Positions 5,879 to 11,861 of a stretch of DNA of 47,710 nt are shown here, piece by piece. Origin of the DNA: a virus. The translations under genes and the position numbers were made by a program. The first letter of the stretch is position 1, and every line of letters starts with the position of its first letter. The stretch spans positions 1-47,710 of IMG/VR virus record IMGVR_UViG_3300034013_000487, one strand, 5' to 3'. The notes under the pieces were generated by a model, which was not told the origin of the DNA, ran no database searches, and saw only the letters and a list, made by a program, of their open reading frames with translations.

Positions 5879-6883
5879 ATGGCTCATAATCTAGAAATGG
5901 AAAACGGCGAAGTTGCTTTCGCTCTCCGTGGCGCACCTGCTTGGCACAATCTAGCAAATCGCATCTTCACACAAGATGAAGAAGTAACTACACAATCTAT
6001 GCTTGAAGAAGCAAAGTTGGCTAATTGGAATGTTCGTTTATCTCCAATCACCGAGCACATTCCAGAATCTTGGAATGATGTTTCTACTGCATCTCTTGTC
6101 ATTCGTGATAACCCATTCAATGGCGGAACTGATGTTCTTGCAACTGTTGGAAAGCGTTACAAGCCTGTGCAGAATGAAGAACTATTCGCATTCGCTGATG
6201 CAATTCACGATGCCAATGCTGATTGCCGTTGGGAATCTGCTGGCTCACTCAAAAAGGGTAAAGTTGTTTTCGGCACTGTGGACATTCCTCGCACAATGGT
6301 GCTTGACCCACAAGGCGCTAACGATGAAACTAAACTCTATCTAATTGTTTGGACATCTCATGACGGGTCTGTTGCCGTTCAGGCAGCCGTTACACCTGTT
6401 CGTGTTGTTTGCCAAAACACACTTAACCTTGCAATGAAGAATGCTAAGCAATCTTTCAAGATTCGCCACACTCAATCTGTTGAAGGTCGCATTCAGGTTG
6501 CTCGTGAAACTCTTGGGCTTGCTCTTGGTTATTTCGATGAGTTTGAAGTTGAAGCAAAGGCGCTTTACTCTCAGGCAATTACTGATGCTCAATTCTCTAA
6601 GTTGATTCAGACAATTTATCCTAAGCCTGAAAAAGATGCTAAGGGTGCAATCAAGAAGTGGGAAAACAAAGTTGTCCTGCTTGACGATTTGTATCACAAC
6701 TCACCAACCAATGCTAACATCAAGGGAACTAAGTGGGGTGCATTTAATGCACTTACTGAGCGCCTTGATTACTATCGTTCAGGTCGTGGCAATGGTGAAA
6801 CTCTTATGGCAGGTGCATCAGGATTTGACCCTGTTCTAACTGCTGAGAAAAACAAAATCAAGAAATTGGTTTCTGCTTTCTAA
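5879..6883 (+). CDS. DUF932 phage/plasmid-like protein
   Basis: A 334-residue protein with the features of the DUF932 (phage/plasmid-like TIGR03299) family. The N-terminus is MAHNLEMENGEVAFA, followed by the conserved APAWHNLAN. FNGGTDVLATVGKRYKPVQ and the region TPVRVVCQNTLNLAM are also typical. The family is widespread on phages and plasmids and its biochemical role is not settled. The start is fixed by promoter P7 and a GAAAGG site. It is the largest gene of the plus arm and stands alone in its transcript. Confidence 0.85.
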   Translation: MAHNLEMENGEVAFALRGAPAWHNLANRIFTQDEEVTTQSMLEEAKLANWNVRLSPITEHIPESWNDVSTASLVIRDNPFNGGTDVLATVGKRYKPVQNEELFAFADAIHDANADCRWESAGSLKKGKVVFGTVDIPRTMVLDPQGANDETKLYLIVWTSHDGSVAVQAAVTPVRVVCQNTLNLAMKNAKQSFKIRHTQSVEGRIQVARETLGLALGYFDEFEVEAKALYSQAITDAQFSKLIQTIYPKPEKDAKGAIKKWENKVVLLDDLYHNSPTNANIKGTKWGAFNALTERLDYYRSGRGNGETLMAGASGFDPVLTAEKNKIKKLVSAF

Positions 6884-6930
6884 TTAAAAAAAATCCTGAG
6901 CATGATTTAAAACTGCTCACATTTTTTCTT
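6884..6930 (+). other. Short spacer, possible terminator
   Basis: GAGCA(TGATTTAAAAC)TGCTC at about 6898-6918 forms a five-base stem followed by ACATTTTTTC. It may stop the DUF932 transcript just before the tRNA. Confidence 0.5.
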
Positions 6931-7004
6931 GGTCTGTTAGCTCAGTTGGTTAGAGCGCTACCCTGTCACGGTAGAGGTCGACGGTTCAAGTCCGTTACAG
7001 ATCG
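6931..7004 (+). tRNA. tRNA-Asp (anticodon GTC)
   Basis: The cloverleaf can be drawn. The acceptor GGTCTGT pairs with ACAGATC with one G-T wobble. The D arm is GCTCAGTTGGTTAGAGC. The anticodon stem CTACC/GGTAG encloses loop CTGTCAC with anticodon GTC, and the T arm GACGG/CCGTT encloses TTCAAGT. CCA is not encoded. It is the only tRNA of the plus arm. An open frame from 6946 crosses it and is not a gene. Confidence 0.93.
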
Positions 7005-7036
7005 CAAATCGCCCGCAATGTTAAGGGAACCAAAAC

Positions 7037-7069
7037 TGTGTTACGACTCACATAAAAAATCCCCTGAAA
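7037..7069 (+). promoter_or_regulatory. Composite intergenic control module 6
   Basis: A CRP-like palindrome with one mismatch, TGTGT-TACGAC-TCACA, lies at 7037-7052. The bipartite element TTACGA (7041-7046)-N16-CCTGAAA (7063-7069) overlaps it, the same nested arrangement as module 3. Promoter P8 begins 11 bases after this element. Confidence 0.5.
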
Positions 7070-7080
7070 TCTATTGCATA

Positions 7081-7102
7081 TGTCAGTGGCGTCGTGTACA
7101 AT
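7081..7102 (+). promoter_or_regulatory. PafBC/RecA-NDp-like promoter P8
   Basis: TGTCAGTG (7081-7088), total spacer of 10, TACAAT (7097-7102). The leader ACAACAACGAAAGAGG precedes the ATG at 7132. Confidence 0.75.
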
Positions 7103-7131
7103 ACTCCTATACAACAACGAAAGAGGTAAAA

Positions 7132-7557
7132 ATGTCAGAACGTATGAAGGGCTACTCAGGCAATGTCCTGGATGGCAAAAAGCTTGCTAAGATTGCAAAC
7201 GATATCTACCGTGTACAATATAGCAATGACTTTAGCGAATGCACGGTTGATAACTTATTACTAATTGAATTAGAAGAGAAGAACGTTTTCGGGGATCCTA
7301 AATATGCGGTCCTATGCTCTGAAGGTGTAGGCTGGGAACAGGATACATATGGTTGCATAGAAATCCCTACCAATATTGGACAGATGGGTCTATGGAATGG
7401 CCGTGTCTTTATCTCCGTAGATACTGTTAAGTCTTGTCAGACTATCTTTAAAGAAGATGTATCAGATTACATTAGAACCTTTGGGTCCCGCCTGGATTCA
7501 AATTGCTCCCTATGGCAGTCCAAAATGTCAGTGACACCTGCTACAATACTCGCATGA
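7132..7557 (+). CDS. Protein of unknown function
   Basis: A 141-residue protein with mixed alpha/beta pattern (KIANDIYRVQYSNDFSECTV, YGCIEIPTNIGQMGLWNGR, VFISVDTVKSC). I use ATG 7132, placed correctly after P8 and GAAAGAGG. The frame is open back to 6946 but that part covers the tRNA. Its 3' end carries promoter P9, and its stop overlaps the next ATG (ATGA). Confidence 0.75.
   Translation: MSERMKGYSGNVLDGKKLAKIANDIYRVQYSNDFSECTVDNLLLIELEEKNVFGDPKYAVLCSEGVGWEQDTYGCIEIPTNIGQMGLWNGRVFISVDTVKSCQTIFKEDVSDYIRTFGSRLDSNCSLWQSKMSVTPATILA
7526..7547 (+). promoter_or_regulatory. PafBC/RecA-NDp-like promoter P9, leaderless
   Basis: TGTCAGTG (7526-7533), total spacer of 10, TACAAT (7542-7547) with an extended -10 TGC, entirely inside the preceding gene. 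A start site seven bases after the -10 falls on 7554, the A of the next ATG. The transcript would therefore have no leader and no Shine-Dalgarno. Confidence 0.65.
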
Positions 7558-8210
7558 CCAACGAACTAGTATCAAGCAAATATACATTTGTCTGCGACCC
7601 AGATGAATGTGATTGTCTAATTGAATTAACATCATCTGACGGGTTTGGATTCCCATCGGGTGTGACAGAACTCACATGTCCATGTGGCCGTAAGACTACC
7701 TTATTGTCAGTGGAGCATGCTACAATTGCACCAACAACAACGAAAGAGGAACAAATGGAAACAACAACACCTGCAGTAACAGTCCCTGATACATACAACT
7801 CAAATCTATTGGTTACCTATAAAGTAATCCGTGGCTACTCAGATGCAGAATATGCAACTGATAAGGTTGCATCTATCGAGTGGGATTTACATAATGGCCG
7901 TCAATCACAAAAGCGTGTAACCACTCTTCTATCTCAAATTGATGCCGTCAAAGATATCATTACTGAATCATATGCTGATTCAAGCGACCAAGAAACACTT
8001 CAGGCAATTGCTGAAGCGCTAGATATTTCTCTAACACGAGAAGTTGAGTGGTCTGCAACAATTGAAGTTAGCGGAACATTAACAATTGATTTACTTGAAA
8101 GCACAGTTGATGATGTCGAACAAGAAATCTATGACAATCTTTATGTTGATTCACAAAACGGTCAGATTGAAATTGTTGACACTGAAGTTACGAATGTGCG
8201 TGAAAACTAA
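7554..8210 (+). CDS. Two-part protein: Cys ribbon domain plus acidic domain with internal start
   Basis: The frame encodes 218 residues. Residues 1-50 hold a zinc-ribbon-like part (FVCDPDECDCL, LTCPCGRK). Residues about 68-218 are an acidic alpha/beta domain (VTYKVIRGYSDAEYATDKV, ATIEVSGTLTIDLLEST). The link between them is encoded by promoter P10 and its leader. A second ATG at 7755 follows P10 with a GAAAGAGG site and would give a 151-residue shorter product. Either a fusion protein, or two nested proteins, is made. The families are not recognised. Confidence 0.7.
   Translation: MTNELVSSKYTFVCDPDECDCLIELTSSDGFGFPSGVTELTCPCGRKTTLLSVEHATIAPTTTKEEQMETTTPAVTVPDTYNSNLLVTYKVIRGYSDAEYATDKVASIEWDLHNGRQSQKRVTTLLSQIDAVKDIITESYADSSDQETLQAIAEALDISLTREVEWSATIEVSGTLTIDLLESTVDDVEQEIYDNLYVDSQNGQIEIVDTEVTNVREN
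7705..7726 (+). promoter_or_regulatory. PafBC/RecA-NDp-like promoter P10, inside a coding frame
   Basis: TGTCAGTG (7705-7712), total spacer of 10, TACAAT (7721-7726) with an extended -10 TGC. The leader ACAACAACGAAAGAGG precedes the in-frame ATG at 7755. Promoter and leader are translated as part of the longer protein. Confidence 0.7.
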
Positions 8211-8422
8211 TGTACTTTGAACTTACTGCTCCCGATAGGTTGTCCATGGAGATGGCCTATTGGGATGCACAAATCACAGGGCTTGACCCTGAAGCAATGT
8301 CACCGTTGACTTTCAACATTGGAACTGGTAGTATTGAGAAAGTAAGTCGTATTCGTGATAAGTATAACTTGACAGAGTCCTACTGGTCAGACAGAGAAGC
8401 GACAGGATACAAGGAGAGATAA
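8210..8422 (+). CDS. Small protein, unknown
   Basis: A 70-residue protein (begins MYFELTAPDRLSMEMAYWD, ends SDREATGYKER). Start and stop both overlap neighbours as TAATG. The C-terminal half (NIGTGSIEKVSRIRDKYNL) has the look of a small alpha/beta domain. No family recognised. Part of the P9/P10 operon, which seems to run to 9126. Confidence 0.65.
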   Translation: MYFELTAPDRLSMEMAYWDAQITGLDPEAMSPLTFNIGTGSIEKVSRIRDKYNLTESYWSDREATGYKER

Positions 8423-8568
8423 TGTCAGATTATAAAGATGGTTTTACAGACGGGTATAAATTTGCTCGTGAGGAACTAATGGAAAAGTTAGCAGAGATTG
8501 ATATTGCTGACATTGACTCTTGGATTCTTGACCGTCTTTCAGAGATGATTGAAGGTAATCAACTATGA
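8422..8568 (+). CDS. Small acidic helical protein
   Basis: A 48-residue protein. The first part (DYKDGFTDGYKFAREELMEKL) resembles short phage proteins with a DGYxxGY-type helix. The second half is acidic and helical. AAGGAGAG precedes the start, and the stop overlaps the next ATG. Function unknown. Confidence 0.65.
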   Translation: MSDYKDGFTDGYKFAREELMEKLAEIDIADIDSWILDRLSEMIEGNQL

Positions 8569-8756
8569 TGGCTGAATGGCTTAAGTGTGATCAATGTGCG
8601 GCACAAGCTATGTGGGAAGCAAAGAAAGACGCCATGTCTCTTTATTTCTGCGGACATCATAAGAATGCACAGGGCGAGTCTCTTGTGGACTGGGCCCATG
8701 AAATGGTACAATTACTCAACTACGAAAAAGAACACCAACTAGAAACGGCGGAATAA
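8565..8756 (+). CDS. Small zinc-ribbon-like protein
   Basis: A 63-residue protein with a treble-clef-like Cys/His set: CDQCAAQA at residues 8-15, then YFCGHH at 28-33. Similar 'CDxC...CxHH' small proteins are frequent in actinophages and are taken to bind zinc. The start overlaps the preceding stop (ATGATG). Function unknown. Confidence 0.7.
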   Translation: MMAEWLKCDQCAAQAMWEAKKDAMSLYFCGHHKNAQGESLVDWAHEMVQLLNYEKEHQLETAE

Positions 8757-8757
8757 A

Positions 8758-9126
8758 ATGGGCGACAGAGCAAACTTTGGATTTAAAGATTCCAAGGACA
8801 ATATTGTATTTCTATATGGACACTGGGCGGGGCACCGAATGCTAGAAAATTTAGCGGATGCTGTAAGCGCTGCAGAGCCACGTTGGCAGGACGAATCATA
8901 TGCAACACGTATTGCTATCTCACAATTAATTAAAGACGAATGGGCTAGCGAAACAGGGTGGGGCATTACAGTAAATGAATTAGCAGACAATGAGCACAAG
9001 GTCCCTATTATTGATTGGAAGAATCAAACGTTTACATTAATGGAAGAGGACCTGAAGACAGTTGTATTTAGTACAACACTGGATGCATTTGTAGCCAAGT
9101 ATTCCAGTCAACCAAGTATGGTATAA
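8758..9126 (+). CDS. Conserved phage protein of unknown function
   Basis: A 122-residue protein starting MGDRANFGFKDSKDNIVFLY followed by GHWAGHRM. This opening (GDRANxxF...I.LY.HW.G) is widespread in phage and plasmid hypothetical proteins. The His and Trp residues are striking but no activity is established. Its last codons contain the -10 element of the candidate small RNA downstream. Confidence 0.75.
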   Translation: MGDRANFGFKDSKDNIVFLYGHWAGHRMLENLADAVSAAEPRWQDESYATRIAISQLIKDEWASETGWGITVNELADNEHKVPIIDWKNQTFTLMEEDLKTVVFSTTLDAFVAKYSSQPSMV

Positions 9127-9127
9127 T
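9106..9127 (+). promoter_or_regulatory. Degenerate PafBC-like promoter for the small RNA candidate
   Basis: AGTCAA (9106-9111), 10 bases, TATAAT (9122-9127) with an extended -10 TGG. The core GTCA stands at the same distance from the -10 as in P1-P13. Transcription would start near 9134, just before the first hairpin. Confidence 0.5.
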
Positions 9128-9133
9128 TAATCC

Positions 9134-9284
9134 AGGACCTATGGTCTTGGTTTTAATATAGAAATGAAATGGTGCGTCTAACTAGTCTACGGGCCAGGCG
9201 CTAAGTAAAGCGGTTTATTTCTTTCGTTGGAAATCTAGCAGCCATATTCATAACCCCCCAGCTAATCCTGGGGGGTATTCTTTT
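9134..9284 (+). ncRNA. Candidate small RNA with a loop complementary to the common mRNA leader
   Basis: The 333-base gap 9127-9459 has no open frame in its first half but shows ordered structure. CCAGGACC/GGTCTTGG pairs at 9132-9150. GCGTCT (9174-9179) pairs with AGGCGC (9196-9201). TAAA/TTTA pairs at 9206-9217. ATTTC (9217-9221) pairs with GAAAT (9230-9234) around the loop TTTCGTTG (9222-9229). A strong terminator closes it. The bases 9221-9230 (CTTTCGTTGG) are the exact reverse complement of CCAACGAAAG in the leaders after P3, P4 and P6; nine of ten match those after P1, P8, P10 and P11. A trans-acting regulator of these leaders is the natural reading, untested. Confidence 0.55.
9254..9284 (+). 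terminator. Strong Rho-independent terminator
   Basis: CCCCCCAG (9254-9261), loop CTAATC, CTGGGGGG (9268-9275), then TATTCTTTT. It is an eight-base GC-rich stem, the best terminator in the plus arm. It closes the small RNA candidate. Confidence 0.88.
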
Positions 9285-9317
9285 GCCCACAAAAGATATG
9301 AGGGTATCAGATCTCTT

Positions 9318-9392
9318 TTAAGAAGTCAATATAAAATACCCTGAAATTCTGTGATCTTGACCACAAAGCTTGGGGATGTGGTGTGTATCACA
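9318..9392 (+). promoter_or_regulatory. Composite intergenic control module 7
   Basis: The bipartite element is a variant, TTAAGA-N16-CCTGAAA (9318-9346). Three bases later comes a CRP-like site with one mismatch, TGTGA-TCTTGA-CCACA (9350-9365), and then a second, TGTGG-N6-TCACA (9377-9392). P11 begins 18 bases after the second site. This is the only module with two CRP-like sites. Confidence 0.5.
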
Positions 9393-9410
9393 CGATATTC
9401 CCTATACAAA

Positions 9411-9432
9411 TGTCAGTGGTCCATTGTATAAT
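9411..9432 (+). promoter_or_regulatory. PafBC/RecA-NDp-like promoter P11
   Basis: TGTCAGTG (9411-9418), total spacer of 10, TATAAT (9427-9432). The leader ATATCAACGAAAGG precedes the ATG at 9460. Confidence 0.75.
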
Positions 9433-9459
9433 TAGAACATATCAACGAAAGGATATAAA

Positions 9460-10236
9460 ATGCCAAATTGGTGTTATAACACATTAACTATCCAAGGACC
9501 TAAGTCTGAGGTAGATATGATTAAAGATAGACTGAATGCTCCATTTACATTAGCCCAAGAAACATTTGGTATGGGTGATATTTCTACTATGGGATTTCCT
9601 ACTAAGATTGAACAGGTATCTTATTCTAATCCCGTTTTTTCTTTTAACAACATTCATTCATATAAGGATGACGGCATTACTGATGAAGAGTATGCATGCC
9701 AGCCTAATCGTGGTGACATAGATATTCAGAATGACCCTGATTGGTTCCGCAAATCTATTGAAATTGCTAAAGTGTCTAAAGATTGGTATTCATGGAATAC
9801 TACCAACTGGGGAACAAAATGGGATGTAGCCGTCCGTGACGGTGATAAATATCCTGAAACAGAATTGCTTGAATATAAATCAGAAGGTGATGACAACTGG
9901 GTTGTATATAAATATGAGACTGCTTGGTCACCTGCTGTAACTATCTTAACTAAACTAAGTAATCTTGTTCCTAACTGCCTGCTTACATTAGAGTTTGAGG
10001 AAGAAACAGGTTGGGGTGGGGAATATGAGATTGTCCGTGGTGAAGTAAAAGAATTGGCTGAATGGGAGAACCGTTGCTATGCTTGCCAGTCTTTTGATTG
10101 TGTTGAGTATTGTGAGAATGACTGCGGTGAATTCTGCTCAGAATGTAACCAAGGCTCTTGGCAAGATGAAGAGGCTATGAAAGAATGTCAGACCCACATG
10201 GTATTATTAACCCCTACAGAAAAGGTGGAAGCATGA
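9460..10236 (+). CDS. Api92-like / DUF1281-type protein
   Basis: A 258-residue protein that begins MPNWCYNTLTIQGP. This signature (MPNWCxNxLxIxG) belongs to the Api92-like ferredoxin-fold family (DUF1281) of phages and plasmids. The body contains WNTTNWGTKWDV and EEETGWGGEY, also typical. The C-terminus adds a Cys cluster (CYACQSFDCVEYCENDC, CSEC), a probable zinc-binding tail. The family's function is unknown. The start follows P11 and GAAAGG. P12 lies in its last codons. Confidence 0.85.
   Translation: MPNWCYNTLTIQGPKSEVDMIKDRLNAPFTLAQETFGMGDISTMGFPTKIEQVSYSNPVFSFNNIHSYKDDGITDEEYACQPNRGDIDIQNDPDWFRKSIEIAKVSKDWYSWNTTNWGTKWDVAVRDGDKYPETELLEYKSEGDDNWVVYKYETAWSPAVTILTKLSNLVPNCLLTLEFEEETGWGGEYEIVRGEVKELAEWENRCYACQSFDCVEYCENDCGEFCSECNQGSWQDEEAMKECQTHMVLLTPTEKVEA
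10186..10207 (+). promoter_or_regulatory. PafBC/RecA-NDp-like promoter P12 (weaker)
   Basis: TGTCAG (10186-10191), 10 bases, TATTAT (10202-10207), inside the end of the preceding gene. The short leader ACAGAAAAGGTGG precedes the ATG at 10233. The -10 is further from consensus than the others. Confidence 0.55.
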
Positions 10237-10463
10237 GTTTCTTAGAGAATGAAAACCAAATGGTAATAGACGCAGAGTATTCTTATATCGGTGAGCAATT
10301 AGTAGAAGATTGGGTTAATTCTAATTTAGATGAAGGCCAACTATTTGCAGACTATCGATTTGCTGAAATGTGCGAAAGCAATTATCTAAAAGGTAGGTTC
10401 AATCAATTTTATGATTTGAAACCCGAAGACCAATACTACATAGAGTGGGATGAGGAGGCATAA
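10233..10463 (+). CDS. Small acidic protein, unknown
   Basis: A 76-residue acidic protein (begins MSFLENENQMVIDAEYSYIG, ends YIEWDEEA). I use ATG 10233, which overlaps the preceding stop and follows AAAGGTGG. The frame open from 10185 would extend over the promoter. First of a run of overlapping tiny genes to 10930. No family recognised. Confidence 0.7.
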   Translation: MSFLENENQMVIDAEYSYIGEQLVEDWVNSNLDEGQLFADYRFAEMCESNYLKGRFNQFYDLKPEDQYYIEWDEEA

Positions 10464-10639
10464 TGCTAGGCTACACCAAAGAGGATTTAGATCAAATGAG
10501 CAATGCTGTACATGACGCAAAGCTTTTTTATATTATGAAGTCAGATGTAACCCAAGTTGACCAAGACCCTTTAGTTGAAGGTTTGTTGAAAGCAAATGAT
10601 TTCCTACAGGGATTATGGGCAGAAGGGTATTTTGACTAA
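10463..10639 (+). CDS. Small helical acidic protein
   Basis: A 58-residue protein (MLGYTKEDLDQMSNAVHDAK at the start, LWAEGYFD at the end). It starts within the preceding stop (TAATG) after GAGGAGG. YTKEDLDxMxxAVxDAK-type openings are common in small actinophage proteins. Function unknown. Confidence 0.7.
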   Translation: MLGYTKEDLDQMSNAVHDAKLFYIMKSDVTQVDQDPLVEGLLKANDFLQGLWAEGYFD

Positions 10640-10755
10640 TGCATAAACATCATTGGGAATGCACAGACACACCAGGTATCTTTATGTGCCATGCAGAAGG
10701 AACTATTGGATACTTTAATAGTTTAATTAAACAGATTGTTGAAGACAATGACTAA
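10639..10755 (+). CDS. Very small Cys/His protein
   Basis: A 38-residue peptide (MHKHHWECTDTPGIFMCH...) with Cys and His spacing CxxxxxxxxCH that could form a zinc site with the HKHH start. The start overlaps the preceding stop (TAATG), and its end overlaps the next gene by eight bases. Function unknown. Confidence 0.55.
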   Translation: MHKHHWECTDTPGIFMCHAEGTIGYFNSLIKQIVEDND

Positions 10756-10930
10756 ATCATCATACTTCCTAGAGTATATGAAACTTCATTTAATTAGTCT
10801 TGAACAAGACTTAGAAATGAATCCTGAATCTATCAATGTAATTGATATCCCAGGACAAATTGAAGCAACCAGGCATTTATTGTCAGTGGCAACTGATATA
10901 ATGAACTCTACTAACGAAAGGGTATATTAA
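10748..10930 (+). CDS. Small helical protein, unknown
   Basis: A 60-residue protein (MTKSSYFLEYMKLHLISLEQ at the start). Two helices are likely. I use ATG 10748 rather than a TTG at 10736. P13 and its leader lie inside the last 50 bases, so the C-terminus (MNSTNERVY) is encoded by a promoter and ribosome-binding region. Confidence 0.6.
   Translation: MTKSSYFLEYMKLHLISLEQDLEMNPESINVIDIPGQIEATRHLLSVATDIMNSTNERVY
10881..10902 (+). promoter_or_regulatory. PafBC/RecA-NDp-like promoter P13
   Basis: TGTCAGTG (10881-10888), total spacer of 10, TATAAT (10897-10902) with an extended -10 TGA, inside the end of the preceding gene. The leader TCTACTAACGAAAGGG precedes the ATG at 10930. Confidence 0.72.
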
Positions 10931-11208
10931 TGGATATGACTATGGAAGACATTGGGCTCCCGCCCCATTTGCAACGCTTGGTTAATGCAGGTGTTAGTGG
11001 ATTAGATATAATGCACGGTGAACTAAAAAATCTAATGTTAATTGCTGAGCAAGACCTAGCAAGCGCATTAGAGCAAGAAGAACTATCAGAAGAAGCAATG
11101 GATTCTATGGTCCGCACAGAATGTGAGGGACGACTAGACACCTTGGTCGAACTCTATCAATTAACCTATCAATTATCATTTGCGATTGGAGCACGTAATG
11201 AAGCCTGA
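10930..11208 (+). CDS. Helical acidic protein, unknown
   Basis: A 92-residue, all-helical acidic protein (LPPHLQRLVNAGVSGLDIMH, LASALEQEELSEEAMDSM). The start overlaps the preceding TAA and follows GAAAGGG after P13. The overall layout recalls small phage proteins with a VNAGVSGLD helix turn, and no function is assignable. It overlaps the next gene by 11 bases. Confidence 0.7.
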   Translation: MDMTMEDIGLPPHLQRLVNAGVSGLDIMHGELKNLMLIAEQDLASALEQEELSEEAMDSMVRTECEGRLDTLVELYQLTYQLSFAIGARNEA

Positions 11209-11515
11209 AGATAAAGATAAATTAAATGAATGTTTAAAGATTCTCGACAGCACCGACCTTGGCCTGTCGCTAGTGTGGCTGTGGACATGGTCCACAATTA
11301 ACAACATCTTTGAGGATGAGACCTACAAGCAGAACTGCACCATAGACGACATGTGGGACCACCTCTGTGAGGCCGTGGAGGCTGGTATGGGCTTCTCCCT
11401 AGAGTACGGGGCGGAACAGCACAATGATGACGTCCTTGAATGGATGATGAATCGTGAATACATTGTGGACACAATGTTTGAAGAAGACGATGAGGAAGAA
11501 GACGAAGATGAGTGA
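11198..11515 (+). CDS. Acidic protein with poly-acid tail
   Basis: A 105-residue protein. The body is helical with several Trp residues (LVWLWTWSTINNIF, IDDMWDHLCEAVEAGMG). The tail is almost purely Glu/Asp (FEEDDEEEDEDE). I use ATG 11198 because the frame extending to 11180 overlaps the upstream gene more. The 11290-11420 region is clearly richer in G+C than its neighbours (GTGGGACCACC-type codons), so it may have been acquired separately. Function unknown. Confidence 0.65.
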   Translation: MKPEDKDKLNECLKILDSTDLGLSLVWLWTWSTINNIFEDETYKQNCTIDDMWDHLCEAVEAGMGFSLEYGAEQHNDDVLEWMMNREYIVDTMFEEDDEEEDEDE

Positions 11516-11621
11516 CGACTGCATTTGCCAAGAGGGTAAAAAAGCACATCCGAAGTGTACATATCCTCCTTGCATTGAAAACGGACTAAAGGAAGGATAC
11601 GGGGAATATGAAGATGAGTGA
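11508..11621 (+). CDS. Very small Cys-rich protein
   Basis: A 37-residue protein with CIC at residues 5-7, C17 and C22 (KCTYPPC), a possible single zinc site. The start lies inside the preceding acidic tail, and its stop overlaps the next gene by eight bases. Function unknown. Confidence 0.55.
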   Translation: MSDDCICQEGKKAHPKCTYPPCIENGLKEGYGEYEDE

Positions 11622-11754
11622 CAACTATATTAATGATCAGTTAAACACAGCCCAAAAGCTTTTGTGGGGTGGATCTGAGACTGAGAATATTGAGGCGCAT
11701 AACATCATTGCTAAATTAATCAGTGATCGTATTGAACAAGCAGATCTTACGTAA
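11614..11754 (+). CDS. Small helical protein, unknown
   Basis: A 46-residue helical protein (MSDNYINDQLNTAQKLLWGG at the start, IISDRIEQADLT-like end). Starts inside the previous gene. Probably the last gene of the P13 operon. No family recognised. Confidence 0.55.
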   Translation: MSDNYINDQLNTAQKLLWGGSETENIEAHNIIAKLISDRIEQADLT

Positions 11755-11770
11755 GGGCCAAATTCGGCGG

Positions 11771-11831
11771 TTACGACACAATTAAATAAACTCCTGAAAC
11801 TATTTACAAAATTGCAAATAGTTGATATAAT
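11771..11831 (+). promoter_or_regulatory. Consensus sigma-70-type promoter with bipartite element (module 8)
   Basis: TTTACA (11803-11808), exactly 17 bases, TATAAT (11826-11831): a normal housekeeping promoter, unlike P1-P13. The bipartite element TTACGA-N16-CCTGAAA (11771-11799) ends just before the -35. It drives the Lsr2-type gene, so that gene is likely expressed without PafBC. Confidence 0.75.
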
Positions 11832-11861
11832 AAATAAAACATCTCTTGAAAGGGGATTCAA

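Noticed and set aside
6946-7131. N-terminal extension of the gene at 7132
   Set aside because: The extension covers tRNA-Asp and promoter P8. ATG 7132 has the proper leader.
707-10902. Interpretation of TGTCAG boxes as cluster-A phage stoperators or as LexA boxes
   Set aside because: Stoperators (GGTGGMTGTCAAG) lack the fixed -10 at 10 bases and differ in sequence. No LexA/SOS palindrome (CGAAC-N4-GTTCG type) fits. The fixed spacing and TAnnnT fit the RecA-NDp class instead.
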